Assembly (NCBI GenBank): GCA_963848675.1
Contig: CAWKEY010000036.1
Coordinates: 124,001 to 188,000, forward strand
Direction: 5' to 3'
DNA: 64,000 bases
Source: CAWKEY01 sp963848675
Lineage (GTDB): Bacteria; Pseudomonadota; Gammaproteobacteria; Methylococcales; Methylomonadaceae
Part shown: positions 1 to 7,843 of the stretch, one piece after another
Layout: each line of letters begins with the position of its first letter
How positions within the stretch are numbered: the stretch's first letter is position 1
Position numbers and translations under genes: made by a program
Notes under the pieces: generated by a model
The model's database searches: none
What the model saw: only the letters and a program-made list of their open reading frames with translations
Told to the model about the DNA's origin: nothing

Positions 1-258
1 ACCGACCAGATTGCCCAGGACGATGCCATGTTTGTGACCCAGTCCGGATCTGGGCAATAAGACCGCAGCCAGTTCAGGGTCGTCGATATGGATCGCCAGA
101 CCAGTAGGGATCAACATCGTCTCGCCGGGTCTTATTTCGGTTGGCTGATCCACGCAGGCCCGCAAATCCAGGCCGGCCGAACCTGCGGTCGCATAAGCCG
201 GCAGCGGAATGTCCTTGCCCAGGCGCTCATCCAGAATTTTCAGTTGTATTTTTTTCAT
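1..258 (-). CDS. dut: dUTP diphosphatase (dUTPase), 3' part outside window
   Basis: dUTPase hydrolyses dUTP to dUMP and pyrophosphate, which keeps uracil out of DNA and feeds dTMP synthesis. Only the first 86 codons are visible, read leftward from an ATG at 258. They begin MKKIQLKILDERLG and contain the trimeric dUTPase motif 1 (AGSAGLDLRA) and motif 2 (PRSGLGHKHG). The start lies inside the last codons of coaBC, overlapping by 32 bases, so the two are co-transcribed. The coaBC-dut order is common in Gammaproteobacteria. The catalytic Tyr motif and the C-terminal P-loop-like motif lie beyond the window edge. Confidence 0.93.
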   Translation of the reverse strand, partial: MKKIQLKILDERLGKDIPLPAYATAGSAGLDLRACVDQPTEIRPGETMLIPTGLAIHIDDPELAAVLLPRSGLGHKHGIVLGNLVG

Positions 259-1528
259 GTCCGGTCTCAAGGATGCGTTGTGCGATTAACTTGATGAGTT
301 GCTCCGCTATTTGGGTTTTATCGGTCATTGCCAAAGTCTGCTGACCATTTTTCCAATACACCTGCAAGGCATTGAACTCGCTGTCAAAGCCGCCCTGCTC
401 GCGACCTACCCAGTTGGCGGCAATCATATCTAGGTTCTTTTGCGCCAGTTTGGCTAGGGCATAATTTTCAAGATCATGCGTTTCGGCTGCAAAGCCCACG
501 GTAAACGGGTGCTTATCGAGTCTGGCGACGGCGGCCAGAATATCGCTGGTTTTTTGCAAGGTGATCGTGGCCTGTTCCTGGTGTTTTTTAATTTTTTCCG
601 GTTGGACCTCTGCAGGCGTGTAATCGGCAACCGCCGCCGCACCGATATAAATATCATGCTGTTCGGCCTGGGCTATAACCGCCGCATACATTTGCGCGGC
701 CGTTTCCACTCTTATCACATCAACATGGCTTGGCGCAGCCAGGGTAACCGGCCCGCTCACCAAGGTAACGTCGGCCCCTGCCTTCAATGCCGCGCAAGCC
801 AGCGCATAACCCATTTTCCCCGAGCTGCGGTTGCTGATGTAACGCACCGGATCGATAGGCTCGCGTGTTGGACCTGCACTGATTAAAACCCTAAGCCCGC
901 GTAGACATTGCGCTGAAGCATCGGCAAATAAAAGCCGGCAAATGTCCTCAGGCTCGGACATTCTGCCCAGCCCTGTTTCCCCACAGGCCTGATCGCCCTG
1001 GCCGGGGCCGATCAGGGTAACGCCATGAGCCTTAAGTTTTTCAATATTTTCCTGCGTGACGGCTTGATGCCACATCGCCTGATTCATGGCGGGCGCCACA
1101 TACACAGGGCAGCTTGCGGCAAGATAAAGCGTGCTCAGCAAATCATCGGCCAGGCCATGGCTGAGCTTTGCAATGGTATTGGCCGTGGCCGGCGCAATCA
1201 TCAGGACATCCGCCCAGCGCGCCAGATTGATGTGGCCCATGGCATTTTCCTCATCCAAATCTAGCAACTTGGTGTGAACGGGATTGCCGGACAGCGCTTG
1301 AAAGGTTAAGGGCGCGACAAACCGGGTAGCCGATGGCGTCATCGCCACGCGCACATCAGCGCCCTGTTTGCGCAACAGCCTGACTAACTCGGCCGCCTTG
1401 TAAGCGGCAATACCGCCGCTGACTGCCAATAAAATGCGCTTGTTAATGGTAATTCCCGAATAATTTGGTAAATGATTATTATGGCAAGGATAGCTGAATT
1501 CTTCTATGCTTAAATTTTCATTATCCAC
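227..1528 (-). CDS. coaBC: Bifunctional phosphopantothenoylcysteine decarboxylase / phosphopantothenate-cysteine ligase
   Basis: This cytosolic enzyme makes 4'-phosphopantetheine for coenzyme A in two steps. The CoaC half is a flavoprotein: it shows the FMN-binding SGGIAAYKAAEL near residue 36, PAMNQAMW, and the decarboxylase loop ACGETGLGRM with its catalytic Cys. The CoaB half shows ISAGPTREPIDPVRYISN and SSGKMG. The reading frame opens with GTG at 1528, only 11 bases from radC, and gives an N-terminal extension of about 28 residues that is unusual for the family. Homologues begin near NKRILLAVSGG, where the only candidates are ATT codons, so the start is uncertain. It overlaps dut and is divergent from radC. 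Confidence 0.92.
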   Translation of the reverse strand: MDNENLSIEEFSYPCHNNHLPNYSGITINKRILLAVSGGIAAYKAAELVRLLRKQGADVRVAMTPSATRFVAPLTFQALSGNPVHTKLLDLDEENAMGHINLARWADVLMIAPATANTIAKLSHGLADDLLSTLYLAASCPVYVAPAMNQAMWHQAVTQENIEKLKAHGVTLIGPGQGDQACGETGLGRMSEPEDICRLLFADASAQCLRGLRVLISAGPTREPIDPVRYISNRSSGKMGYALACAALKAGADVTLVSGPVTLAAPSHVDVIRVETAAQMYAAVIAQAEQHDIYIGAAAVADYTPAEVQPEKIKKHQEQATITLQKTSDILAAVARLDKHPFTVGFAAETHDLENYALAKLAQKNLDMIAANWVGREQGGFDSEFNALQVYWKNGQQTLAMTDKTQIAEQLIKLIAQRILETGHEKNTTENSG

Positions 1529-1539
1529 AGGAGAGGCGC

Positions 1540-2214
1540 ATGTCCATCAAGGACTGGCCTGCAGAAGACCGGCCGCGAGAAAAACTTTTGGACCGAGGCT
1601 CTGCGGCCTTAACCGATGCCGAATTGCTGGCTATTTTTCTGCGCACCGGATCGCCTGGAAAATCAGCCGTTGATCTGGCCCGGGAGCTGCTGACGGACTT
1701 TGGTTCCTTAAAAGCGCTGCTGGATGCCGACCGGGATCGTTTTTGCCAGGCGAATGGTTTGGGCAGCGCCAAATACGCACACCTACAGGCAGTGATGGAA
1801 ATGGCCAAGAGGCATTTTAAGGAAGTGCTGCAACGCGGCAATGCCCTCACCAGCCCGGACATTACCCGCGCCTATCTCAGTGCCCAGTTGCGGAGCTATA
1901 GCTACGAGGTATTTGCCTGTTTGTTCCTGGATAACCAGCACCGCGTCATTCAGCTGGACGAATTATTCAGAGGCACCATAGACGGCGCCAGTGTGTATCC
2001 CAGAGAAGTTGTCAAGCGGGCGCTGCACCATAATGCCGCTGCGGTGATCTTCGCCCACAACCATCCGTCGGGTATTTCCGAGCCCAGCCAGGCTGACAAA
2101 CACATTACCGAAAAACTCAAACAGGCTTTAACCTTATTTGACATCCGGGTACTGGATCATTTCATCATCGGTGACGGCCAGCCCTACTCATTCGCAGAGC
2201 ATGGTTTACTGTAG
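1540..2214 (+). CDS. radC: RadC family JAB/MPN-domain protein
   Basis: The protein has 224 residues, the normal RadC length. The N-terminal third is helix-hairpin-helix-like (ELLAIFLRTGSPGKSAVDLA). The C-terminal JAB/MPN metalloprotease-like fold carries the zinc-binding HNHPSG motif (residues 167-172) followed by S-x8-D. RadC was named for a DNA-repair phenotype later reassigned to recG, so its true role is unclear. A strong AGGAG lies 7 bases before the ATG, which fixes the start. It is divergent from coaBC, the common arrangement in Proteobacteria. Confidence 0.9.
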   Translation: MSIKDWPAEDRPREKLLDRGSAALTDAELLAIFLRTGSPGKSAVDLARELLTDFGSLKALLDADRDRFCQANGLGSAKYAHLQAVMEMAKRHFKEVLQRGNALTSPDITRAYLSAQLRSYSYEVFACLFLDNQHRVIQLDELFRGTIDGASVYPREVVKRALHHNAAAVIFAHNHPSGISEPSQADKHITEKLKQALTLFDIRVLDHFIIGDGQPYSFAEHGLL

Positions 2215-2450
2215 CGTATCATTTCAGGATGTTTCAATTAACCGGCTGTAATGCCTAATTCTACAGGCTTGTTGCATTTTTTATGTTTCAGGCCGTACCC
2301 ATAAACCTCATTTGAAAGTGTACCCCTAGGCGTACCCAAAAAAGGCTGAGCATGGCTATGAAAATTTAAAACGCCAAGGCAGTCAGATTCTGACATTGGC
2401 TGACAGCTAATGGCCAATTTTTAACACAGTGAGATTAAACGTTTAGTCAA

Positions 2451-4115
2451 TTATTCTCTAGTAGCAGCCAATTCCGCACGAATACTTTGTAGTTTAGGAT
2501 CATCAGGCAAGACAGATTCAGCCTTTTTCAAAGTTCGCTTGGCCAAGTTTAGTTTGCCTTCAGCCTTTGCTTTCTCTATAAACCAGACATACCGATCAAC
2601 TATTTTTTGCAGCCCAGCATGCGCTTCCGCATTGTCTGATTCTATGGCAAGAACCATTTGGTAATACTTATAGGCATTGTCTCTCGATGGTGTGGTGAAA
2701 CGCGCTGCTTTCATAGCTTTATTAGCAGCGGCCAAGTATTTTTTAATTGAATCCTGCTCGGTCGTATTTTTATCCTTGAGCTCTGGCTTGGAAACCGATT
2801 TGCTTGCTGGAAAAGCCGTGCTTTCCGCCAGGCCATTTTTGGGTTGGTTGCCGTCAGCACTTGTTCTCAGTCGAGTTTCTCCATCGGCTTGCGTTGGCTG
2901 ATTTTCAGACGCGTTTGTTTCTTGTTGAGTGTGCTCGGATATTTTGCCGGGCTCAGATTCTTGACTTGCTTGGGTGCTGGACAGAGCGACAGATGGGTCT
3001 TCTTTTGTCTCAGCTGTGACGGCGGGGCTGACTTGGGATAAGGGCTGAACAGTGACTGTACTGGCCTTGTCATCACTTATTTCTGAAGGCTTTTTACCAA
3101 GCCATAATCCAAGCATAACCAATCCAACTATCCCGGCCAAGACACCGATCCATACGTGATTCTTCGCAACCGGACTACTATTGGCAACATCTTTGGCTTC
3201 TTGCTTGGCAGTTATCGGCCCAGTTTGATCGCTGATAGGTTCTGATTTTAGTAGCGCTAGAATCTCGGTTGCTGACTGGGGTCGCTTATTATATTCAGGT
3301 AGTAGCATCCAATCGATTGCTTGCAACAACTCCTCGCTATACGTGGCGCCCAAAGATCCGGAGAGTGAAGCCATCGGATCGGGTTCGCTTCTGCTTAAAG
3401 CCTTTATTCGGTTTTGAGCAGCGGGTGGTTGTTTCTGCGTAAGACAATAATACATCGTTGCGCCCAGAGCATAAAAATCAGAGGCGGCCCCGGGTTCATG
3501 AGCGTGCTCATATCGTTCTGGCGGTGCGTAACCGGGGGCTAATTCGCCTGCAAGCTTGGAGGTGTGTGCGGCGACGGCGAAATCGGTCAGCAGTGGTTCG
3601 CCATCCTTGCGCAAAATAATCGTTGTCGGTTGAATGCCGCCATGCACAATTTTGTATTCGTGGACTTTCTGTAGAGCATTCAGGATCGAGACCAGAATGA
3701 ATTTTAGTTCTGTTTCGGCAAATGATGCCGGTGACCGAACTAGCTTGGAAAGCGGTACACCTTCTTGGTAATCCAGAATAAGGTAAGCAGTTCCATTGAA
3801 TTGCAAAATATTCTCAGCTTTGACAATATTGGGATGTTCGATTTGTGTGAGAATCTCAGCCTGATCCAAAAATGCCTTTAAGCCAGAATTAAAATTTTCT
3901 TTATCACTTGGGGACTTGGATTCGACGCCAAGACCATCGTTTGCGCGAATAGCGAAATCGCGAGGAAAATATTCTCGTATTTCTACCCGCTCCTTAAGAT
4001 GGTGATTCCAGGCGCGATAGGTGATATCGAACCTATCAATTTTTGAGGCTTCTTTAATTTCGTAGACACCGAGTTGAGTGCCTTCAGGTAGAATCTGATC
4101 GTGCATATGTGTCAT
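2451..4115 (-). CDS. Membrane-anchored protein-kinase-like protein, probable pseudokinase, with C-terminal repeat domain
   Basis: The 554-residue protein has a Hanks-type kinase fold (about 15-290), a linker, one membrane helix (about 320-340), a polar low-complexity stretch, and a helical TPR-like C-terminus (about 450-554). It belongs to the bacterial kinase lineage with a VAIKEYLP-type motif, but here this reads VEIREYFP, so the ATP-binding Lys is Arg47. The HRDxKPxN loop reads HGGIQPTT (158-165) and so lacks the catalytic Asp, Lys and Asn. The metal-binding Asp (TDFA, 177-180) and the APPER segment remain. Phosphotransfer is therefore unlikely; a scaffold or sensor role is inferred. It stands alone, downstream of radC but on the opposite strand. 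Confidence 0.8.
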   Translation of the reverse strand: MTHMHDQILPEGTQLGVYEIKEASKIDRFDITYRAWNHHLKERVEIREYFPRDFAIRANDGLGVESKSPSDKENFNSGLKAFLDQAEILTQIEHPNIVKAENILQFNGTAYLILDYQEGVPLSKLVRSPASFAETELKFILVSILNALQKVHEYKIVHGGIQPTTIILRKDGEPLLTDFAVAAHTSKLAGELAPGYAPPERYEHAHEPGAASDFYALGATMYYCLTQKQPPAAQNRIKALSRSEPDPMASLSGSLGATYSEELLQAIDWMLLPEYNKRPQSATEILALLKSEPISDQTGPITAKQEAKDVANSSPVAKNHVWIGVLAGIVGLVMLGLWLGKKPSEISDDKASTVTVQPLSQVSPAVTAETKEDPSVALSSTQASQESEPGKISEHTQQETNASENQPTQADGETRLRTSADGNQPKNGLAESTAFPASKSVSKPELKDKNTTEQDSIKKYLAAANKAMKAARFTTPSRDNAYKYYQMVLAIESDNAEAHAGLQKIVDRYVWFIEKAKAEGKLNLAKRTLKKAESVLPDDPKLQSIRAELAATRE

Positions 4116-4374
4116 GGTAGGTATTATCCCTTTTTCTAAGCTCTATTTAGTCGCTGATATGAAAAGATGTTTCTATATTGCACTTTAATGTTAACCAATG
4201 ATGGGGCACTTCTCCTGTTAGGCCGCAAGAGAATGACTTCGGTCTGTCGCAACGAGTCCGAAGAAGTAAGTTATCTTATAGTTTAAAACAACTGAGTTTG
4301 GGATACGCCAGAATTTTCTGATTTGAATGAAGCCAAGTTGAGCTCTTGCGCTGAACAGCCAGTTGGTCGAGTCG

Positions 4375-4439
4375 CCCGAGGGCGCTTCACCCTCAGGCTA
4401 TCACAGATCGGTACATAAGACTCTCGCTTCATACGGCTC
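4375..4439 (-). ncRNA. Degraded 3' end of a group II intron (domain V and VI remnants)
   Basis: Read on the minus strand, 4439-4406 is a 34-nt block that starts GAGCCGTATG, the signature of group II intron domain V. The pairing half (TGTACCGATC) has lost base pairs relative to the canonical CACGTACGGTTC. It is followed by a domain-VI-like hairpin (4397-4375, CCTGAGGG paired with CCCTCGGG) and a GACTCGACC-like tail. No reverse transcriptase gene or 5' end is present, so this is a relic. The surrounding gap, 4116-4648, holds nothing else I recognise. Confidence 0.55.
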
Positions 4440-4648
4440 TTCATGTAGCTCACACTACCAAGTTTGCGTAAATCTTGAGTCCCTCCCATTTCTGGATGAC
4501 CAAAGCTCTATTTTTGACATGTCAGCTACATCCCACACTAGGCTTTAAATTTTGAGGTGTTTATATTTCGCACCAAGTCACATTCTCTGTTAAAGGATTT
4601 ATTTCGCTGGCAAATAAAAGATCTTGGCCAGCCACCTCTGCTAAGAAG

Positions 4649-4765
4649 ATGAAACCAACCGTTCCGGTCTTGACGCAATCACAGTTGAAAGAAAAAGCAG
4701 ACAAGCTCATTAATGAAGTTTTTAAGCCCCAGCATGTGAAACCGGCTCCAACTGACAACGATTGA
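4649..4765 (+). pseudogene. Short N-terminal gene fragment (38 codons)
   Basis: The frame reads MKPTVPVLTQSQLKEKADKL and continues to a TGA after PAPTDND. The composition (Lys-rich helix, then a VKPAPTDN turn) resembles the first 35 or so residues of a longer conserved hypothetical family that I remember only loosely. The early stop after TDND suggests a truncated copy. The frame is open upstream to about 4560 without an ATG. The neighbours at 4811 and 5054 also look like fragments, so the whole stretch appears to be gene debris. Confidence 0.35.
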
Positions 4766-4810
4766 TGAGGGTCGCTGAACAGTGACTCATCGGTTATTAA
4801 AATACAAAAT

Positions 4811-5035
4811 ATGAAAAAGATAAAAGCCACACTAACTCCGGACCAAACTCAGTGTTTAAAGACCCAGACCTTCAGTGATAACGAACCAGGAACCCTGCTA
4901 AGGGATTTTTCTACCTTGCTCGAATTTATCGGCTCTACGGGTATTCCTGTCTCTGGAAAAAATCATTTACTGGCTATCAAGCTGCTTCCGCAACCGGAAT
5001 GTGTCAATGACATTGAGACATTCCGATCACAATAG
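4811..5035 (+). pseudogene. N-terminal fragment resembling plasmid pRiA4b ORF-3-type proteins
   Basis: The 74-codon frame contains SDNEPGTLLRDFSTLLEFIG and then VSGKNHLLAIKLLPQ. From memory this matches the start of long (400 residues or more) pRiA4b ORF-3-like proteins. After LLPQ the sequence changes character (PECVNDIETFRSQ) and stops, which indicates truncation or a frameshift. Function in the family is not established. The fragment lies between two other partial genes and just before a toxin-antitoxin pair, a typical place for decayed mobile or plasmid genes. Confidence 0.4.
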
Positions 5036-5053
5036 CGATCGGTTATAAACCCT

Positions 5054-5374
5054 ATGAAACATTTCTGTCGCACTTGTTTAAACGCACCCTATTCTTTTCC
5101 CCGCCATCGTAGCTTAGACTTATTAAAAGAGCTCAAAGGCGAACTGGAAGACGTTGAGCCTGATTCGCCTCTCGCCAAGGAAATCACCAGCGTCATCATC
5201 CCATATCACTGGCTCGAGTTATTTCTAAAGGCCTTTGAAATGCCGCAACTGGTTGATCATGTGACGGGCGAACCGCTCCTGTTTGTGACCGACCATTACC
5301 GGGTTCAGGACTGGGAAGCACTGGACCAGGCCTTGTCCGCTGAAGCGGAAGGGACTGCGAGGGCAGGGTGGTAA
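5054..5374 (+). CDS. Hypothetical protein, possibly a fragment of a larger protein
   Basis: The 106-codon frame starts with MKHFCRTCLN, a possible half zinc site (CxxC), and ends with TGEPLLFVTDHYRVQDWEALDQALSAEAEG. The phrase GEPLLFVTDHYRV resembles the middle of longer proteins of the kind found with pRiA4b ORF-3-type genes, but I cannot name the family. No strong ribosome-binding site is visible. It runs convergently towards the GNAT toxin gene. It could be a small real gene or the C-terminal remnant of the gene that starts at 4811. Confidence 0.35.
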   Translation: MKHFCRTCLNAPYSFPRHRSLDLLKELKGELEDVEPDSPLAKEITSVIIPYHWLELFLKAFEMPQLVDHVTGEPLLFVTDHYRVQDWEALDQALSAEAEGTARAGW

Positions 5375-5405
5375 GCTGGGTCATAGTTTTACCTCGCGCA
5401 AAGAC

Positions 5406-5903
5406 TTACCCGACAAACCTCTCAATGTCTTTCATCAGCAGGAACAGATGATAAGGGTCGGTCGGGCTAGGACGGAAATTGAAATGCTCATAAAACGCCC
5501 GCGCCTCGTCGTCTTTGGCATGGACGAAAAGCGCCCGGATACCGGCAATATCGGCGGCCTGAGCGGTGCGCCGCAAAGCGTCTTTTAAAAGGGAGGACCC
5601 CCAGCCACGCCCTTGTTCGCTTTGCGTCACAGCCAACCTAGCTAAAACCATGAGAGGCACAGGATAGCGTCCTAACCCTTCCGTGATCCGCTGCGGCGCG
5701 TCCTGATGGTTGGCCTGACCGACAGCGAGACTGTAATAGGCGATCACCGTCTTATCGCGGCACAACACATAGGTTTGGGCAAGGTTAGCGCGTTGGTTGC
5801 TGAACGCGAAGCGGCGGAGAAAATTGTTCAGTTCGGGCTTTCCGCAATCGAAGGTTTCCGTGACGTGCTCAAAATGGAGCTTCCCGATGGCCGTCACTGT
5901 CAT
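5406..5903 (-). CDS. GNAT-family acetyltransferase toxin (TacT/AtaT-like)
   Basis: This 165-residue single-domain acetyltransferase matches the toxin class that uses acetyl-CoA to acetylate charged aminoacyl-tRNAs and stop translation. Visible marks are FDCGKPELNNFLRRFA near the N-terminus, VPLMVLARLAV, the acetyl-CoA loop QSEQGRGWGSSLL (motif A, Q/R-x-x-G-x-G/A), and ARAFYEHFNFRPS followed by HLFLLMKDI. The ATG overlaps the antitoxin stop by 4 bases (ATGA), so translation is coupled. The length is normal and no lesions are seen, so the pair is probably functional. Confidence 0.85.
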   Translation of the reverse strand: MTVTAIGKLHFEHVTETFDCGKPELNNFLRRFAFSNQRANLAQTYVLCRDKTVIAYYSLAVGQANHQDAPQRITEGLGRYPVPLMVLARLAVTQSEQGRGWGSSLLKDALRRTAQAADIAGIRALFVHAKDDEARAFYEHFNFRPSPTDPYHLFLLMKDIERFVG

Positions 5904-6193
5904 AGGTTGAGTTCTTTCTCCAAAGCGCTCGGTTCTTTGAGCAGCCGCTCAAGTCGGGGCATGGGTTGCGGGGGCGCGTCCAGAGCCGCCATGAACGTGG
6001 CCCATTGCTCATCATCCAGAAGGAACAGACGCCGGTCGGCTATGACTTCAGCGGCCTTGGACAAGGCGCTGTCCAGCAAAAATTCCGAAACCGTTTTGCT
6101 CGATGTGGCGGCTGCGTCCTGCAAGACGCGTTTCACACTCGGCGTGGTGCGGATGTCGATGCGTTCGTTTCGAGGTTCGTTTTTGCTGGGCAT
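5900..6193 (-). CDS. DUF1778-type ribbon-helix-helix antitoxin
   Basis: The 97-residue protein starts MPSKNEPRNERIDIRTTPSV and carries an N-terminal ribbon-helix-helix DNA-binding segment, then a C-terminal helix that would wrap the toxin (LFLLDDEQWATFMAALD). DUF1778 antitoxins bind GNAT toxins and repress their own operon. I place the start at 6193, not at the longer frame start at 6244, because AAGGAG lies 8 bases before this ATG and because the longer frame would run through the operator palindrome. It is first in a two-gene operon. Confidence 0.85.
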   Translation of the reverse strand: MPSKNEPRNERIDIRTTPSVKRVLQDAAATSSKTVSEFLLDSALSKAAEVIADRRLFLLDDEQWATFMAALDAPPQPMPRLERLLKEPSALEKELNL

Positions 6194-6231
6194 AGGTTTA
6201 TCTCCTTCATTACTTTTATAATATGACACAC

Positions 6232-6245
6232 ATTGTCCGGACAAT
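6232..6245. promoter_or_regulatory. Palindromic operator of the GNAT/DUF1778 operon
   Basis: ATTGTCCGGACAAT is a perfect 14-bp palindrome about 39 bases upstream of the antitoxin ATG. On the minus strand TTGTCC could serve as a -35 and TATTAT/TTATAA as a -10, so the palindrome would overlap the promoter. That suits autoregulation by the ribbon-helix-helix antitoxin. The promoter call is inferred. Confidence 0.6.
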
Positions 6246-6300
6246 CAAGAATAAGCGGCCTGAGGTGCGCGGGAAATTTTGTGGGTCTTGGGGGTGCCTT

Positions 6301-6335
6301 TCCTATATGTGATAAAGGGCATTATCACATATAGG
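6301..6335. repeat. 35-bp inverted repeat directly beside the IS4-like element
   Basis: TCCTATATGTGATAA is followed by a 5-base spacer and its exact complement TTATCACATATAGGA. The spacer region reads AGGGC. The right arm ends one base before the left end of the IS4-like element. No T-run follows, so it is not a simple terminator. Related TATATGTCG words occur on the far side of the element, at about 9729 and 9760, so the two sides may once have been one recombination or control site. Confidence 0.6.
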
Positions 6336-6429
6336 AAACTGAAATTTCCCAGTCATTGGAAAAGTTGATTTTCGTGTCCTTAACTAATATAGCTTCCTAT
6401 TTACATAACTGAAGTTTCCTAATAATTCA

Positions 6430-7771
6430 TCAAGCCACCATGCGTAGCAACACCGTCACCAGAGAATTTTTCGGGGGATTGCCGGGTTTGGGGCAAACCC
6501 TATCAAAATCCTCACTGAGTGCGGCCTCGGCGATAATGCGCCGGACATCGGAAAAGGCAAAACTGGTTCGGCCCTTCACTTTATGCCGACGTTCCGGATC
6601 GGCTTTTAAGCGGTCTGCATAAAGCCAAGTGAGGGTTGAGGCCATCATACAAAAATTCAGATGGTCAATCACCGCGTGGGCATTCCGGCACTGACTGGTT
6701 CGGCTGCCGATGTCCTGCTTGAGCTCTTTGAAGCCGGCTTCAATTTTCCAGCGAGCGCCATAATACTCGATGATTTGTGTCACGGATAGCGCGAGATCAG
6801 TGGTAAACAGCGCCACCCATTGGGTTTTACGGAATACCCATACCGCGCGCACGGGACATTTGAGCGTCTTCAGCATGACGATCTGATCATAGGCCCGAAC
6901 GTCCCGATATTTACCGTAGAGATGGACGCTATACGTCATGGCTGAGCCCTGGCTCCTTGCCGCCATGTCGGCCGTCGATCCCAGGCGCTGACCGTACTTA
7001 CGGCGCCGCCCGCGCTGTCCCGACTGCGCTGCGTCAGGCACAGCATACAAGACGTTATTGCTGCGCAGCCGGGATAAAATATCGAAACGCTCACCTAAAC
7101 CACGGCGTACCTACCGGCTTCCATAAACCCTCATTACCAAATTAACTATCCATCACCGCTAGCAGCGGTGTTGACGTGAAGTAATCCGCAATGCCCATCA
7201 ACATCTGCCCGGCTTGTTCCAACTGGGTCTGAAAAGGCACCACTGCGCCTTTGATTTTGGCGCGGTCCTTTTCGGCGGCAATGGTTTTCTGGGCCAGGTA
7301 AAAGCGAAAATCTAAAAACAAACAGGCCCAACGGCCTTTGACGCGCTTGAGTAAGCCCACCGCGACCATGTTTTGTGCCCAGGGATAGCGGCTTTGATTG
7401 GCTTTGGCGGCATGATCGAAGATTGTTTCACACCCGAAGATGTTTTTCCCGACTTTGGGATTGATGCAATCATCCATGGCCACCAGCAACCGACCGTCTG
7501 TTGCCGGCGACGGTATCAAGCCCCAAACGCTATGCCAAAGACCTATCCACGGTAAGCTTGATGAGGCCATGAAGGTATAGAAACGCTTGTTTTTGATCTC
7601 GATCCCAAACAGGGTCTGCAGGCAACGCAGCACATTAGAGGTCATCGAAGACATGAACGGCACGATAACGGACAGCAACGTATAGACCAATAACGAAGCC
7701 CGCTCGCGGCCTAGGTCGGTATCAGAAAAATGGGTTTGGAGTGGACGTAAAAGATCGCGTAAAATGAACAT
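6430..7771 (-). pseudogene. IS4-like DDE transposase, broken by a nonsense codon and a frameshift
   Basis: The 5' part (7771-7142) contains LLVAMDDCINPKVGKNIFGC and SRYPWAQNMVAVGLLKRVKG, with the first catalytic Asp. It stops at TAA after LLAVMDS, where homologues have a Trp. A frameshift follows near 7105-7085, and then the 3' part resumes through YGARWKIEAGFKELKQDIGS, which holds the catalytic Glu, and ends at 6430. Two independent lesions mean the enzyme is dead. Family assignment is from the DDE motif context (Y-x-R-W-x-I-E-x-x-F-K). Confidence 0.8.
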
Positions 7772-7843
7772 GAATGAGGTCGTTTTATACTTGTAATCAA
7801 TGACTTAACAACCTACATTATACGCTAAAACAAGACCTCATTC
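7772..7843. repeat. Imperfect inverted repeat in the transposase leader
   Basis: GAATGAGGTC plus TTTTA at about 7773-7790 is complemented by TAAAAC-AAGACCTCATTC ending at 7843. It lies between the outer transposase start and the IS66-like insertion point. On the minus strand it also contains TATAATG, a possible -10. It may fold in the leader RNA and limit transposase expression; that role is inferred. Confidence 0.4.

Noticed and set aside
4561..4830. 89-codon minus-strand frame
   Set aside because: It is antisense to the small fragments at 4649 and 4811, lacks a ribosome site and shows no family features.
5706..6221. 171-codon plus-strand frame
   Set aside because: It is a shadow of the toxin-antitoxin genes on the other strand, which have clear motifs.
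6301..6335. 35-bp palindrome as an intrinsic terminator
   Set aside because: No T-run follows on either strand and it lies behind the divergently placed antitoxin promoter.
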